This document shows, in pieces, positions 1 to 11,685 of a stretch of DNA of 64,000 nucleotides. The stretch spans positions 17,483,228 through 17,547,227 of the forward strand of contig NC_069136.1 of assembly GCF_026914265.1 (NCBI RefSeq), written 5' to 3'. Position 1 is the stretch's first letter. Each line of letters begins with the position of its first letter. The DNA comes from Mya arenaria (lineage: Eukaryota > Mollusca > Bivalvia > Myida > Myidae). The translations under genes and the position numbers were made by a program. Under the pieces are notes generated by a model. That model was not told the DNA's origin and searched no databases. It saw only the letters and a list, made by a program, of their open reading frames with translations.

Positions 1-15
1 TATGAAAATCCTTAA

Positions 16-326
16 AGGGACTCGCTTATGTGTTTGGACTAAAAATAGCTTTACCGGTATTGCATCCGAAAGCACTGATTTTATCATTATTTAACATTAT
101 TATATCAAAAATGCATACACATACAATTTAAGTAAAACAAATATTTTGGTATAACTTGGCTGCAACGATTGAAAATTGTGGCCTTCAATGACGATATTTT
201 AGCAAATATCAACATTTACTGAAGGGTTCAAGCTGTCAGTTTCGTAGTTTTGACGGGCCTGATGATTGCAACACTTTATTACGTTATAAAAAAAAAGTGC
301 ATTTTATAAAACATAAGCGAGTCCCT
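16..326. mobile_element. TTAA-flanked MITE (family 1, copy A)
   Basis: The ends are a perfect 15-bp inverted repeat: AGGGACTCGCTTATG at 16-30 and its complement at 312-326. Both ends abut TTAA (12-15 and 327-330), the target duplication used by piggyBac-type transposases. The 311-bp interior is AT-rich and noncoding, so this is a non-autonomous element. A diverged second copy with the same ends and similar subterminal sequence lies at 33411-33832. Superfamily assignment rests only on the TTAA and is inferred. Confidence 0.7.
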
Positions 327-330
327 TTAA

Positions 331-2479
331 CGAAGCCGTAGGCGCATAATGTTCGTTACTGACCAATACAATTATAAAGTGTAATAGGTGTTATATGAAT
401 GTATCTGCATGCTATATAAGATTTTCCTATTCAAATAAAGACCATAACAATTGTAAGACCGAATGTAATGCTAAGCAAAGGTTCACAACTTACCATGCTG
501 GCGAATAATTTTATGAAGTTTAATGACTCCATGTGTTATTTATTATAGAGTAATTGTTTACGAGATGTATGCCACGCAATATTTTTCCAACCACTTATTG
601 AAAGGCCATTATTATAGACGGAGTTGAACGTCAAACAAAACCCTAGCTACATAATTGACCATACTGACCACAACTGTCTTACAATCTATGTAGATATGTT
701 GTGAGTTTTGTAAGTATAATACTTTTTGAGGTACATACGATGCAAGATATTACGGACGGCCTGAGCGCATGGCGGACGAACTGACGACATGGGTAAATAT
801 TTATGTCCCTAGAAGCGGGTCAAACAATGCGTTTACCTATTTTTGAAAAAAACCGCTAAGAGCATACAAATGGAAGAAATTAAAATTCCTGGGTCTTCTC
901 GGTATATATGTATCGTTCTTTTCAGGACATTAAACTTAAATTTCATTGATGTTTGTTTATTTTGCAGAAATTTACCAGGCGTTTACAAATTCATTTTTTT
1001 TCAAAATAATAACACCTTCTTTTCTATCTCTAAGTATCGCTATTGAAATTTACAGTGACGCTCCGATATGGTCACATCTATTTGCTATTGCAAATGCGAT
1101 TGCGTGCCTTCTATTCATCTCGTTTGAAAAATAGTTACTGGCACTAACACCACAATAGCTTAGGCCAGTCCAGGGTCGTTTAGATTAAGGTTCAATATAT
1201 GCCCGTATAAAAGAAATCACTAAATCAATCTAATTCGCCTTAAAGTAGCACGCCTTATGTGTGTGAGTAATTTTCTTTTTAAAGGTCAAGAGAGATTACA
1301 GCCATAACTTGACTGATGAAATAGAATCAGATAAACATTATAAAATAATTTGAACAAAGGTGGAGGTATTAAAAAATATGTTTATTAATTTATTAACCTG
1401 CTTCGGACAGTAAACTTAAAAGTGATTTATATGTTTAATAATTATTTTTGAAGTGTTTTTGTATGCTCACAATTTTCCGTTGTTTAGTTTTTTAATGAAT
1501 ATAAATACACACATGCTAAATACATCTGGCCGTTGAAACCTAATCCTACTTAAATAAACCATAATTCTTATATTTGATTGTCAAATATATAATATAAAAG
1601 TTCCCAAAGCCAAATACAATGTACTCTTTTCATCCTTAACCCTCTGTCTTTTTTCTGCAGCACCCTGTCGTATAAAAACCAACTCTAAAGCCAAGAAGCT
1701 TTGCAGTGCGAAACTATTTTGTTCTTGTTTTCCTGTGTAGTAATGGGTCTCTCGTTAAGCGACTGTAAGACACCGATCTTTGTGTCTTTATACATATCAA
1801 AATTACGCCTGATATATTTTGTACAAATAGCTACAATAGTTCTTTTATTTACTAGTATTCAATTAGTTTGTTTGGTTGTCAACGGTTATATGATAATGAT
1901 CTACTATAAGACATTTACCCTATAAAGTCGACCCTCGTTGGCTTGAACTCGCTTGGCTCAATTGTTAAACTTGAAGTTAAAAAACGCCCAATATCGCTTA
2001 TATAATTTTATATGTACACAAATTAAAGATAGTTTTGTTCATCAGTTCATTGTGCCCCTTTAACAGGTGTTTACATTTCGCCATCTATTGCGAGTTATTC
2101 ATCAGTTTGTATATGTTGGAAGAGAGGACACGACAGAAAAAGAACTGAGTATTACAGAGAATTTTTCGTCTTTATTACACAAAAGGTGATAAATAATGTA
2201 TTCAAAACATTCACTTCTTTATTCCAGTTATTCCAGCAAACAAGCATCAGCCTAAAATTGAAATATACGATTGATCGATATAAAAGAGTGGTATGTAACC
2301 GCACGAAAATAAATGTTTATAACTATATTGATTATATGGAACTTTGAATGTTAAGGAAATTCGAAGCACTTAGATTTCCTCGGCCAATATCCGGTTGTTA
2401 ATTTCAAAATGCTTCACAAAAGGTTAATTTAATATTTAGATAGTTGATACAAGTGATCGTTTAAATGAATTTCCCCTAC
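331..2479. other. AT-rich DNA with no supported gene
   Basis: Only short open frames lie here, and none shows a domain, signal peptide with a real ATG, or phased splice sites. If the minus-strand IgGFc/EGF/Ly6 gene continues past its last recognised exon (ends 2480), its remaining exons would be here or beyond the left edge, but I could not identify one. Confidence 0.4.
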
Positions 2480-2594
2480 CGATGATGACTCCTATCGAGT
2501 GTCTCGTGCAGTTGTGGTTACAAAAGTCTCCGGCACAGCAGGACTTGCAAACAGGGACAGAGCGGCGGGAATTCGCTACATCCAGCATCCCGCA
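2480..2594 (-). CDS. Exon 9: second half of Ly6/uPAR-like module B
   Basis: A phase 0-1 exon of 115 nt follows acceptor TTTCCAG and reads CGMLDV...[15 protein letters not shown], again the CC-x4-CN close of a Ly6-like module. The donor is GTAGGG at 2479. Phases equal those of exon 7, so modules A and B are both two-exon units duplicated together. Further exons must follow, since there is no stop. Confidence 0.6.
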
Positions 2595-5500
2595 CTGGAA
2601 AGGCGATATAAAATATGAGCATGTGCTTACACTTAATTGTCATGGCGCTTTCGACAGAATAACTCTATTTATCTCTTTGTCGGAATCTGCAGTACATACA
2701 ATGACCCAAGGCTTAGCTACGTTAAATGCACATGTGAAAACCCAAGACGAGAATTTAGGAAGGCATTACATACAGAAACATCCACACAGCCCATCTTAAA
2801 GTGAGAGAATCCGACCCAGTCATATTCCTCAATACCACATATCTGAAAAAGACGATGTTATTATCACATCAACACATTTGCACCAAATGGGGGCTTTTTG
2901 GTGATCTAGAAAAAAGGCATTAGTGTGTCAGAATGTATCATATATAATGTGCACTAAAACAATCAGGGTCTGTCTAAACAAGAGCACTTTAAATGCGTCA
3001 GTTCTGTGTCTAATAAAGGAATACGATAGCTTAAATGGACATTTAAGGTTGAGGAATCACGGGACTTCAAAGGGATTCTCGCATGGGTCACCACGGGTCA
3101 CTAAATAAATGTAAACATACATGTAACTGAAATTAATTTCTTATTCACGTTTTTGACAGAAAAGATATGAAAATATGTTTTAAGCCTATAAAATACTATG
3201 ATATTTTCTGCTTCTATACATGTGAATTTATTTTAGATTTGCTTTTATTTAAATGATGCAATTCTTAGCAAAAATTTCAACTTGACAGAATTGTGTAGAA
3301 CGACACAACGCTGATATTTTGGCCCTCAGATGCATACTTAATTTGACATTAAGGTGTCTGTCCCTCAGGTGCTCAATACATGAGGCATTATTGTTATCTC
3401 TCAGAGACGCACTAAGGAATAAGACTGAGAAAAGTGTGCTCTAAATAAAGGCACTTATACTTTTATCTCGAGGATAGTAAGCAATATAGGGGAATAAACG
3501 TGTGTCATCGCTATAAAAACTTCTCCTTTGGACAAACCTGGTCCTTGTGACATGGTTTAACGGTCTTGCAGTCCCGTGGGGATTGCATGTGGCCGCAGTC
3601 GAAACACACTGGTCCCCGATCCTCACGATTAATAAGTTCTGAAACCATGCATACCAATGTTTGATTACATTTCAATATAACTTATTTATCAAATGTCCCG
3701 TTTTTTTGTATTCCAGTGAGACTGATTGTCTACTTTAAGCTGTTGATATACTGTTTGCATACGCTTTAGTGTTGTTTGAACCATGCCGTTTGCGGATGGG
3801 AGTTGTGTAGTGGGAAAGACGGATGACTCTGACCTAGTATTTAGGTTCAGTCTGCACTATGAACCTTTGGCAACTCTTTCTCTCAATCGACACCAATAGT
3901 GATTTATACGCAGAAAACGGCATGATTATATTTAAGATATCCGCGTTCGTCGCAGATGAGCAAAAACTAAACTTACCTTGGGCACCACACCCGTGGCTAT
4001 TGCAGAAGTTTCCAACACAACACTGAGTGCAGTGTCCGTCAGTTGAGCTGTTGTGGGCGCTCGAACACATCTGGGTGGATATGATAATACTGTTGTTAAT
4101 CAAAAATTGCACGAGAAGTGTCAGAATGTCATTATAAAGAAGGTAAAATATATATTATTTTCGCATTCTTACTATATAATACACAATTGCAATAGAATAA
4201 AATACATTTGGCTATTTGGATTTCAAAGTTTTATAGCAAAACATCCGTAAAAATGGCCTCCGTTTTAAAATAAAAACGTTTATGATGTATTTTCTTAATA
4301 TTGCAATACAATTTTTATACTTCGTACACACATCACGAGGAAAAACAAGCGTTACGTACAAGTAACATTTTCCAAACTGTCTTGGCTCTTTTGACATTTC
4401 TTTCTTCATCGTCCATTTCCGAAATCGGTAATTAATTAATTTTCATTAGTTCCTTTAAGTTTTTGATACATTTACAATCAATGTATATTAAATACTATTT
4501 TTCATAGAGATTAAATAATTAAAAATGCAGAAAATCATACTTTTAAACTGTCAAGGGCTCCATAGAGATGAGATATGCTCTGAATCATTTGTATAAACGG
4601 ATACTCCAAGTAGTTCGGACTAGTAAATTTAAGTTATTAAATAAAACTCAGTACCATGTGATCAGCACAACCGGACTTGAATCTATTTTGACTGTGTTGT
4701 ATTACACATGACTGAAAAATAGAAACGCTAATTAGAATACAACATTCATCTTCAGCCAGTGAAATGCAGATATGCAATCATTAGTGCTAGACCTAACCAT
4801 TAAGAATTTCATTTGTGTAGCCTTCTGCCACTAAACCCATACACATTCTCTGTGTCAGATTTTAAGTTGACAATGTGTCATCCCATTAGGTTATATTCTA
4901 AGTCAGTTAGATGACTTTAAGTAAAATCTTAATGATTAAGAAGGGCAACAAGTGGCATATTCGTCGTAAATAATGAAAACCAGAGTTATGTTTCTTGCTA
5001 TGCATGTGTTTATCATCGCTTCCAACATGTATTCCAAGTTTCATTTGAACAATTTGAAAAGGAAAAAAAAGCTGTGGCCAATGTAATCGATTTTGCACGT
5101 CGACGATGACAACGATACAAAGGCAATTTTATTTCGATTTTGCTTTTTTTCGAGGGCTTAAAATGTAATTTTGAATACTTACAGGGCCTGTAATGGCGGC
5201 CGTAATAAATTGTCATGAACTCAAAACGGCTTATGTGTTTCTTTAAATGTATGTATGTAATTGAAGTAAGTATTTTCTTTGATTGAAGAACAAATAAATT
5301 TGTTAGTGTAACACTTCACATTAAGTGTTAACTGTCGCTTGTACAGCGTTTACAGTAGTAGGATTGTTAAATTTGAGCCCTAGTTAAACAAACTCATCTG
5401 AAAAACTGGACCACCTGTCCCGGGGCACACTGTGTCACGGTGTCGCATAGTCCTGGGTGCGACATGTCTGCACACGAGTAACATATCGCGCTGCTCGACA

Positions 5501-8500
5501 TCTCTGTGGAAGAACATATTTTTGTGTGTGTTTTTTTAACAATTAGATTCATAAATATATATTTTCTTGAGCGTATAATCTAATTCCGGAAATCACAATC
5601 ATCGAACAAATGGCATTTAACTATGTACATTTTTTGCCGATGGGTGTTAAACTAGTTAAAAGCTTAACAGAGACAACACAAGTGCAAAACTTGATTTCAG
5701 AAACTAATGTTATCATTTTGCTCAGCTTTTTTTGATTCAATTTAGGTTTATACTAGCTCATGGTAAATTAACAATGGTTAAATCTTTTTTTATGATATAA
5801 CCTCAATTGATGCGCTGTATTCATCATGCTACCTGTTTGACAGTTGGTGCCCGTATGACCCGGGGGACAGGTGCATGTGTATTCGTTCACGCGATCCATG
5901 CACGTGCCGCCATGAAGACAGGGACTCGACTGGCACTCGTTTATGTCTGAGAATCAATAATTGTCAATACAACTATCAAACAGTCAATCAATCAGTCAAC
6001 TAATCGGGCAATCAGTCATATGATTAATTTGTCAATCAATCAATCAAGCAAGCAAGCAATTAAGCAAACAGCCCAATAATAGTTAATATATCAATAAAGT
6101 TTAGCCAGTCGATTATTCAACTAATCATTCAAAGACCCAATCAATAAATAAAACATTAACAAACTAGCAAGTATCTATCAGTCAGAACAATCAATCAAGC
6201 TATCAATAATAAATTTAATTTTTAATAGTTAAGTCAAGACGATAATTATTTCTCACGTATTCAACAGCTATCTTAACCGATCGTTTACACCAGTTTTGTC
6301 AGGGGTAACCTCAGTTTGGTGCATAAGTCATATTTCTTGAATAACAAACCATTGGTGTGAGGCGTTACCTGTTTGACAGACGCTACCGGCGTAACCCGGG
6401 AGACAGATGCACGCGAACTCGTTTAAACCGTCCATACACGTGCCTCCATGTAGACAAGGTTGGGATGCACAGTCGTCCACGTCTGAACAACAAAGACATT
6501 TCCATACCTTTCATATGAGGCAGGTGGCATTTTCAACATCACGATTCATTTGATTGATTTTAACAAGATTGTGAACAGATTAACATCTATGATTATACTA
6601 AAACATGCATGTCTATTCGTCGTCTAGGTGAGACTAGTGCACTATTTCGGGCACTCCGGTTTTCCCCACGACTCAAGACCAAGCTCTTTCACGTAACCAA
6701 CGAGAGTATTTAGCATAAGGTAATCGAACGTTTTTAAAATTCGTATTAAAAAGTGTAGTTTTATGAGGCAGTTACCATACAGCTTCAGACATCACTGCTT
6801 GAATTCTTATTCATCCGAAACTATCTATCATTTTTGTTCAGGTATATTACCATAATATTCATGAGAGCTAACGGTAAGAGTCCCTTACTATTCTCGCAGC
6901 GCTGCCCCCCGTAACCCATGGAACAGACGCACGTGTACCCATTTACCCCGCTCACACACCGGGAACCATGAAAACAAGGCCTCGTCTCGCACCAATCCGT
7001 CCCTGATGTAGGTATATATGGTATTATCAAAGTAATAACCCATATGGTATTGATGTCTGTCTAGTAATGAATGGCTGGTACTTCAGAAATGTAGCATGGA
7101 TTATAATAAAATGCTATTGCCGGATGTTCGATATATAAATGTAACGTCTTATTTCTCTGATATATTATTTTCTTTTTGTCTCCTTTCAGTGACATTATGC
7201 CGTAAAATGGTTTGTGGTATATTAGATGTTATCAGTAATGTCCCAGTAGATGCTTTGATTTTGGTGTCGGGTCGCCCTTATGTTTTCGAATCAGTATCTG
7301 GTAAGGAACGTCACACCTTGATTTTATTTGGTTAGGACCCAGTGATATAAGCGTTGTCGTATCTGTTGATACATTTTATCTTAATTGTACTACAGTAAAA
7401 TTGCGGTCGAACGAACCGGCGGTCGTTCGAGAACCGGCGGTCCCTCGAGGTCGGAGCTTTGTCCCGAACATTTTTCCTTTTATTTTCATATAAAGTATAC
7501 TGATGCTGCATCGAAACCTAAATAAATCGAGGAGTGGAGCACAATATCCGGTCCCAAATACACAAATAATGCACAAAACGTTATGGCTCCCTCGAGGTCA
7601 TAATTTCACACTTTATCCCGATCGCGTGTTCCAAAATAAACAAACAATTGCTAGGTGCTTTCGCAAGTTGAAAAAATTGCAATGACAGTTAAAAGGAATT
7701 TGATAAGGTGTGAAAAACCGTTTATCACTGTTTACCAATGACCGATGATAGATGATAAGGGCATTTGAGAAGATAATCATGAGTTTGAACAGTTTCCAAG
7801 GATTTGCGAAACTTAAATTTGACTATTGCCATAATATGTAATGTCATAAATGTTGCTTGTTTAAAATTTGTGCTTTTTGTAAAAGTAAACATAACCATTT
7901 ATTCATTTATCATTGGGTTTTTTAACATTTCGCATACGGCAGCCTTTGAACATATGAGCGATTTCCACAATGCAACACATAATCGTTGTCGTAGTAAACA
8001 GTCGGTTTGACGACTTCAAACTTAAACTACACTGAAAGATATTTCATAACAGACTGGAAAATTGAAACTCGTGTAGTTAGAAACATCGGTTCCGTCGAGG
8101 TTTCAGCTCGGACTCCGGCGTCCTCGAGCGATCTCAGTTTAACTGAATTATATAGTTTGTTAAACTTTCATGCATATGTTTATCAACTTACCGAATTGGA
8201 AGCCAGCTGGATATCCGTAACTAGCCGTCCCATCATCTATACTTAGTTTTCCAATCCCGAAACAGATGACGCCAAACTTAACAGCTGGGTTGGAGTGCTT
8301 AATGGTGTGGTAGCCAATGTTCATGTCGAAAGTCACTACTGAATAATTGCTGAATGGACTTGGCACCGTCTCACTTAGGCGTTTATGAGGATTCAGACTG
8401 CCATCAAGTATAAGACCGCTAATGTCCACGGTAGGAATAATCACTGAGATGTAATTCGACTGTCGGACGTATATTGTTGGCAGAACAAACACGTACTCAT

Positions 8501-11500
8501 TAAGATACTGACCAATTCCTGGAATCGATGTCATATAGCCCTGGTCGCCTTTTATTTGTACGACATTGAACTTCTCAGACCCTGTTACCACTAAGGCTTG
8601 ACTCTCAACCCTCGAGTCTAAAACATTCGATCGGCTAAATGCACCGCAGATGGATTGGTTCCCGTGATAGTGATGGCAAATAGTTGATGTGTCATTTGTA
8701 GAATCAGAGAGAACACGGGCAATGTACTTTTCATGGGAATATATGCTTGGAACGATGACAACCAACGACCCATTTGACGATGGGACGAGACTCGTTATGT
8801 AATGATCACACCCGCCGCTCACGTAGTGTATATTGGGACTATAGGAACAGCCAAGACCGCTTATGGCAGCAACCGGCTTACTCGAGTATACAACCGTCCC
8901 AGTAAGATCAAATCTACTGACTTCCTGATACACATCGTACCGGTTTAAGGATCTGTGTGTCCGCGTCCCATTTGCAAATGTGACATTAACTTGTGTTAAA
9001 TCCGCAGTCGCCACAACGAGGAAAAGGGAAGAGTCATACATATGCGGGGAATTGCTGGCCACTACATACCTGTTTCCAAGTCCATCCAATGACAAAGCGG
9101 TGTACGTGTCAGAGCTTCCTATGTCCGTATATCTGTTTGTTACATACACAGCAATATCCACATCACTGAGTAAATGTACGCCAGCTCCTTTATACACCCC
9201 GGTTCCTAATCGTAGAAGACGTTTATTAAACTCTATGGTACGGGTTCTGTTAAATGTGTACGTGGTGTTGATGCCGAGGTAACCGTTGTAGACCCGCAGG
9301 GTACCCGAAGTATTTGATGCGATGTCCACAAGCAGCCTATATGAAGCGTCATGATCAAAATGCTCCGCAAACCCTACATAAAACTCCTTCCCATACGAAC
9401 CTAAAATGAAAATATTCATTTCAATGTTCTTGACAATATCAATTCATTCATTTGAATGATGTTAAAATGATCGATATTTCTCAGATTTTGCTTTCCTTGT
9501 TGCGATAAAGAATTTTATACAGTCAATTATCAGTATATCCCGTTAATTAAAGTTATGAGTCCGAAGCTAATTGTATAAAACTTTGATAAATTGTCCACAT
9601 GATATCTTTTGGCCCTTTTGCATTTTAAAATGATTTCATTGGTTAATAATAATAACTGTTGAATTATTAGCGAATCAATTTACAGTTTGGTTAACTTTAA
9701 CCTACCAGTATTATACAATTGACTGCTAGACTCCTGAATATTATACGTAAAATTAAACAAGTTGTATTTGACATTGTTTTAGAAATAAATTAATTCAGGG
9801 ATACGAACCATATTTATTATTTGTTTTATTGTTTAAACTGAATAATTATCATATAATATTAAAAAGTTAATTTATTCTAAACGGTGGTTGTAAATTTTAT
9901 TGATTAAACAAACGTACATTCGCATAATTATACCAAACATTGTGACTGAATTCACTAATGAATATTTGGTAAAACATAAGAATAATTAACAAATCCACGG
10001 ACCTATAAACCAGTCCGTGACAAATCTTAACCAAACGATCTAAACATTAATCTTTTATTTCCAAAGTGAGCAATAAAAGTGGCTGACTTCGAAATACGAA
10101 CGGAACAACAATGTTGACATCTCATTTTTGTAAAGTGTTATGATAAAAAGTGCTTTAAATTTAAAAGCAGGTGCAGCGATACCACTTACTAGCCTGGATT
10201 ACCTGCCCTTACCATTTCATTATCGTACTCTAGTTGTACAGATTACCCTTGGTACCAGACAATACCACATATTTGTTTCACGCATACATAGAGAAATATT
10301 TTATATCAACAAAAAAGACATCCCGATGTACAAAATTAAAACATGAAATAACGACGTTATATTAGCGTATTGTGCTTGATATTCAAACGCGGTATAGAGT
10401 TTTTAAGTTTTTAATAGGAACAGTCCTATTAGTATAATTTTGTAACGGTAATGTTTTGCAATGATTGTCTAGTTAAAAAAAGTATAAAATAGCTGTTTAT
10501 ATTTCTCTACCTGCATAGCTTTTGAAGGTGATCCTTAGCAAAGTCTGAATAGTATTATTATTTTGTACACTGTGATATGATATGAATGTATTGCATCGGT
10601 CTCCATAAAATTTACTTTATCTTGCCACTTACATACAATAACAAGGTGCCGTGTAACTTTTGCTTTATTAGTTTATTAGGATAGTTGACCACGTAATGTT
10701 TATCTACAGTCAGTTGGTCACGTGACCGCGAAGACGGACTTCTTTTCTATTCTGAAATGTCGGAGGAAAAACACAAACAGTACTCAAGAATCGTATCAAT
10801 AGCCCGCCAACAACGGACATCATCAGTCACTCGCCCAGAAAAGTGCATCTCTCTGCATGATGATGACACTGGCAAAGAAAATCGGCCTGAAAACCAACAT
10901 GTACACTTACCCCACCCGCAACTGCTGAAAAACGTGCGGTATTCAACGAGAGTAAATTCCATTTCTGTGGTGATTGACAGTATCTCACTTACAGCAGAAA
11001 TGAACATTATCTTTGCCGGTGCAGATCTCAATATCCAACGCTTTATTCCTCACTACCGAATTAAAGCCATTGAACTGGTGGTGATTGTTTGTAAGCATAT
11101 TCGTGATTTTGAAGTTGAACCATGACCGTGACTAGCTGTATTCATGGTACATCATTTTAAAAGGTAAAAGGGTGTTTTTGCCTCTATTTTGATTCACTAT
11201 TTTATCCAGGGGACTGAATATACACTAGTATCTTATAAATAGTATATATTGAAAAATAGAAATATATAGATTTATAGAATATTAAATAAAAATAATAAAA
11301 TAAAAATCTACGATGGCCAATCAAAATAACATTGTATGCAACCAATGGAGCCGCAATTGAGAGCAGCTGGTCGTAACATCGTAATCTTTCCTTTTTCTCT
11401 GACTGTCGGCGCTGTCTCCACACAGATTTCGTTGGTTGCGGTTTCCATAGTATTTTGGCTTCGAATGCATATACTCCACCAACTAGTGGGTTACTATTTC

Positions 11501-11639
11501 TTATTCGGCACCAATATTTAACTTTAAGTCACGGTGATAGTTTATAACAAATATTGAGTAGCACTGTATACTTACTTTGTCCGTAAATCATTATTGGAAC
11601 ACACGCAACAAGAAAGAAGACTATTACTTTGATATCCAT
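2480..11639 (-). CDS. Secreted mosaic protein: IgGFc-binding-like domain, 3 EGF modules, Ly6/uPAR-like modules (3'-partial)
   Basis: Reading down the minus strand, exons are 11639-11576 (signal peptide), 9400-8192 (IgGFc-binding N-terminal-like domain), 7002-6889, 6482-6369 and 5946-5833 (one EGF each), 5503-5415, 4070-3977, 3638-about 3550 and 2594-2480 (cysteine-rich Ly6-like halves). All junctions down to 3638 are AG/GT in matching phase; EGF exons are each 114 nt and phase 1-1, the classic shuffled-module arrangement. The predicted protein is extracellular, with residues 1-21 hydrophobic, about 22-424 the IgGFc-like domain and 425-538 the EGFs. IgGFc-binding-type domains occur in secreted mucin-like and adhesive proteins of vertebrates and invertebrates; a role in recognition or adhesion is inferred. 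No stop or membrane anchor was found, so the 3' end is missing. The second Ly6-like module contains a possible frameshift near 3515. Confidence 0.75.
3550..3638 (-). CDS. Exon 8: first half of Ly6/uPAR-like module B
   Basis: The acceptor TTTCAG at 3641-3639 joins exon 7 in phase and reads [16 protein letters not shown]...C-H-K-D-Q, the same C-x2-C-x8-C-x5-C pattern as exon 6. Beyond a CAG/GT, the frame continues for eight codons to a TAG at a five-T run; one T fewer would open a further tyrosine-rich stretch. Either the exon ends near 3550 at the CAG, or the locus carries a frameshift. Confidence 0.5.
3977..4070 (-). CDS. Exon 7: second half of Ly6/uPAR-like module A
   Basis: A phase 0-1 exon of 94 nt encodes MCSSA...[16 protein letters not shown], the C-x2-CC-x4-CN signature that closes Ly6/uPAR three-finger domains. 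The acceptor CACCCAG ends at 4071; donor GTAAGT starts at 3976. The stretch between the fourth cysteine and this exon is shorter than in canonical Ly6 domains, so a small middle exon may be missing from the model. Confidence 0.6.
5415..5503 (-). CDS. Exon 6: first half of Ly6/uPAR-like module A
   Basis: After acceptor CCACAG, the exon enters in phase 1 and reads [17 protein letters not shown]...C-A-P-G-Q, a C-x2-C-x7-C-x5-C pattern typical of the start of a three-finger Ly6/uPAR domain. The following CAG/GT at 5415 is taken as the donor (phase 0), but GTGGTC is a weak donor, so the end is uncertain. The assignment rests on cysteine spacing and the matching exon at 3638. Confidence 0.55.
5833..5946 (-). 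CDS. Exon 5: calcium-binding-type EGF module 3
   Basis: A 114-nt phase 1-1 exon encodes DINEC...LHGGTC...CTCPPGHTG...C. It is closest to module 2, sharing the [10 protein letters not shown] segment, consistent with exon duplication. The donor GTAGCA at 5832 is weaker than the others. Confidence 0.8.
5978..6205. repeat. Degenerate CAAT/TCAA tetranucleotide tract
   Basis: The intron between EGF exons 2 and 3 contains interrupted CAAT, TCAA and CAAG tetranucleotide runs, clearest at about 5980-6065. This is a decayed microsatellite with no other feature. Confidence 0.5.
6369..6482 (-). CDS. Exon 4: calcium-binding-type EGF module 2
   Basis: A 114-nt phase 1-1 exon encodes NVDDC...LHGGTC...CICLPGYAG...C, a standard EGF with the acidic calcium-binding N-terminus. 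The acceptor CAG ends at 6483; the donor is GTAACG at 6368. Confidence 0.8.
6889..7002 (-). CDS. Exon 3: EGF-like module 1
   Basis: A 114-nt, phase 1-1 exon encodes one six-cysteine EGF module (C-x4-C-x5-C-x8-C-x1-C-x8-C). It lacks the D-I/V-N/D-E/D calcium-binding start seen in the next two, beginning instead with a T-D-W-C segment. Acceptor CAG ends at 7003; donor GTAAGG starts at 6888. Confidence 0.75.
7393..8145. mobile_element. Possible diverged inverted-repeat element in an intron
   Basis: CAGTAAAATTGCGGTCGAACG at the left (after TA) resembles the inverse of the right end, which reads CAGTTAAACTGAGATCGCTCG on the minus strand. CAGT ends with a TA target recall pogo/Tc1-like MITEs. The repeats are imperfect and the right TA is lost, so this is tentative. 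Confidence 0.25.
8192..9400 (-). CDS. Exon 2: IgGFc-binding protein N-terminal-like domain
   Basis: A single 1209-nt exon encodes about 403 residues (protein residues 22-424). Recognisable family features include the opening segment [11 protein letters not shown], repeated short beta-strand-like blocks, a central [11 protein letters not shown] followed by [10 protein letters not shown], and several N-glycosylation sequons. The acceptor TTTTAG is at 9401 and the donor GTAAGT at 8191, both in phase 1. An upstream in-frame ATG inside the intron (9419) is not the start, because the spliced signal exon fits phase exactly. Confidence 0.8.
9420..10716. other. Intron 1 of the IgGFc/EGF/Ly6 gene, AT-rich
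   Basis: No domain-bearing ORF, RNA gene or clear repeat was recognised in this part of the 2.2-kb first intron. Confidence 0.4.
10717..10726. promoter_or_regulatory. Palindromic E-box GTCACGTGAC
   Basis: A perfect 10-bp palindrome GTCACGTGAC, the consensus for bHLH-ZIP factors of the USF/MITF/TFEB type. It stands 31 bp upstream of the ATG at 10757. A single short motif is weak evidence; function is inferred. Confidence 0.3.
10757..11125 (+). CDS. Unrecognised 122-codon ORF antisense inside intron 1
   Basis: An ATG-initiated ORF of 122 codons with balanced codon use, richer in GC than its flanks, encodes a hydrophilic N-terminal half (acidic/basic, with GKENRPENQ) and a more beta-like C-terminal half. 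I recognise no domain, signal peptide or membrane segment. It lies on the opposite strand within an intron of the mosaic-protein gene, and a palindromic E-box sits 31 bp upstream of the ATG. It could be a small nested gene, the first exon of a longer gene, a retrocopy or chance. Confidence 0.3.
   Translation: MSEEKHKQYSRIVSIARQQRTSSVTRPEKCISLHDDDTGKENRPENQHVHLPHPQLLKNVRYSTRVNSISVVIDSISLTAEMNIIFAGADLNIQRFIPHYRIKAIELVVIVCKHIRDFEVEP
11576..11639 (-). CDS. Exon 1: signal peptide
   Basis: ATG at 11639 opens a 21-codon segment beginning [13 protein letters not shown], a typical cleavable signal sequence with a hydrophobic core, followed by one extra base and a consensus donor GTAAGT at 11575. The leftover A joins the first two bases of the exon at 9400 to make a serine codon, placing the mature start around residues 20-23. 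A TATA-like box lies about 50 bp upstream, supporting this as the first coding exon. Confidence 0.7.
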
Positions 11640-11685
11640 TTCAAACTGTCTCGATGCTAACAATAGCAAAGATGACATTGCTAGT

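Noticed and set aside
1701..1925. Hydrophobic ORF resembling a signal peptide
   Set aside because: It lacks an ATG at the start, has no cysteine pattern or splice signals, and is on the opposite strand to the local gene.
2482..2799. 105-codon plus-strand ORF
   Set aside because: It is the antisense shadow of the minus-strand Ly6-like exon at 2594-2480 plus intron.
4740..4870. Possible middle exon of Ly6-like module A (minus strand, [10 protein letters not shown])
   Set aside because: Begins after ACACAG in the right phase, but no donor ends it in phase 0 before a stop.
8980..9282. 100-codon plus-strand ORF
   Set aside because: Antisense shadow of the IgGFc-binding-like exon.
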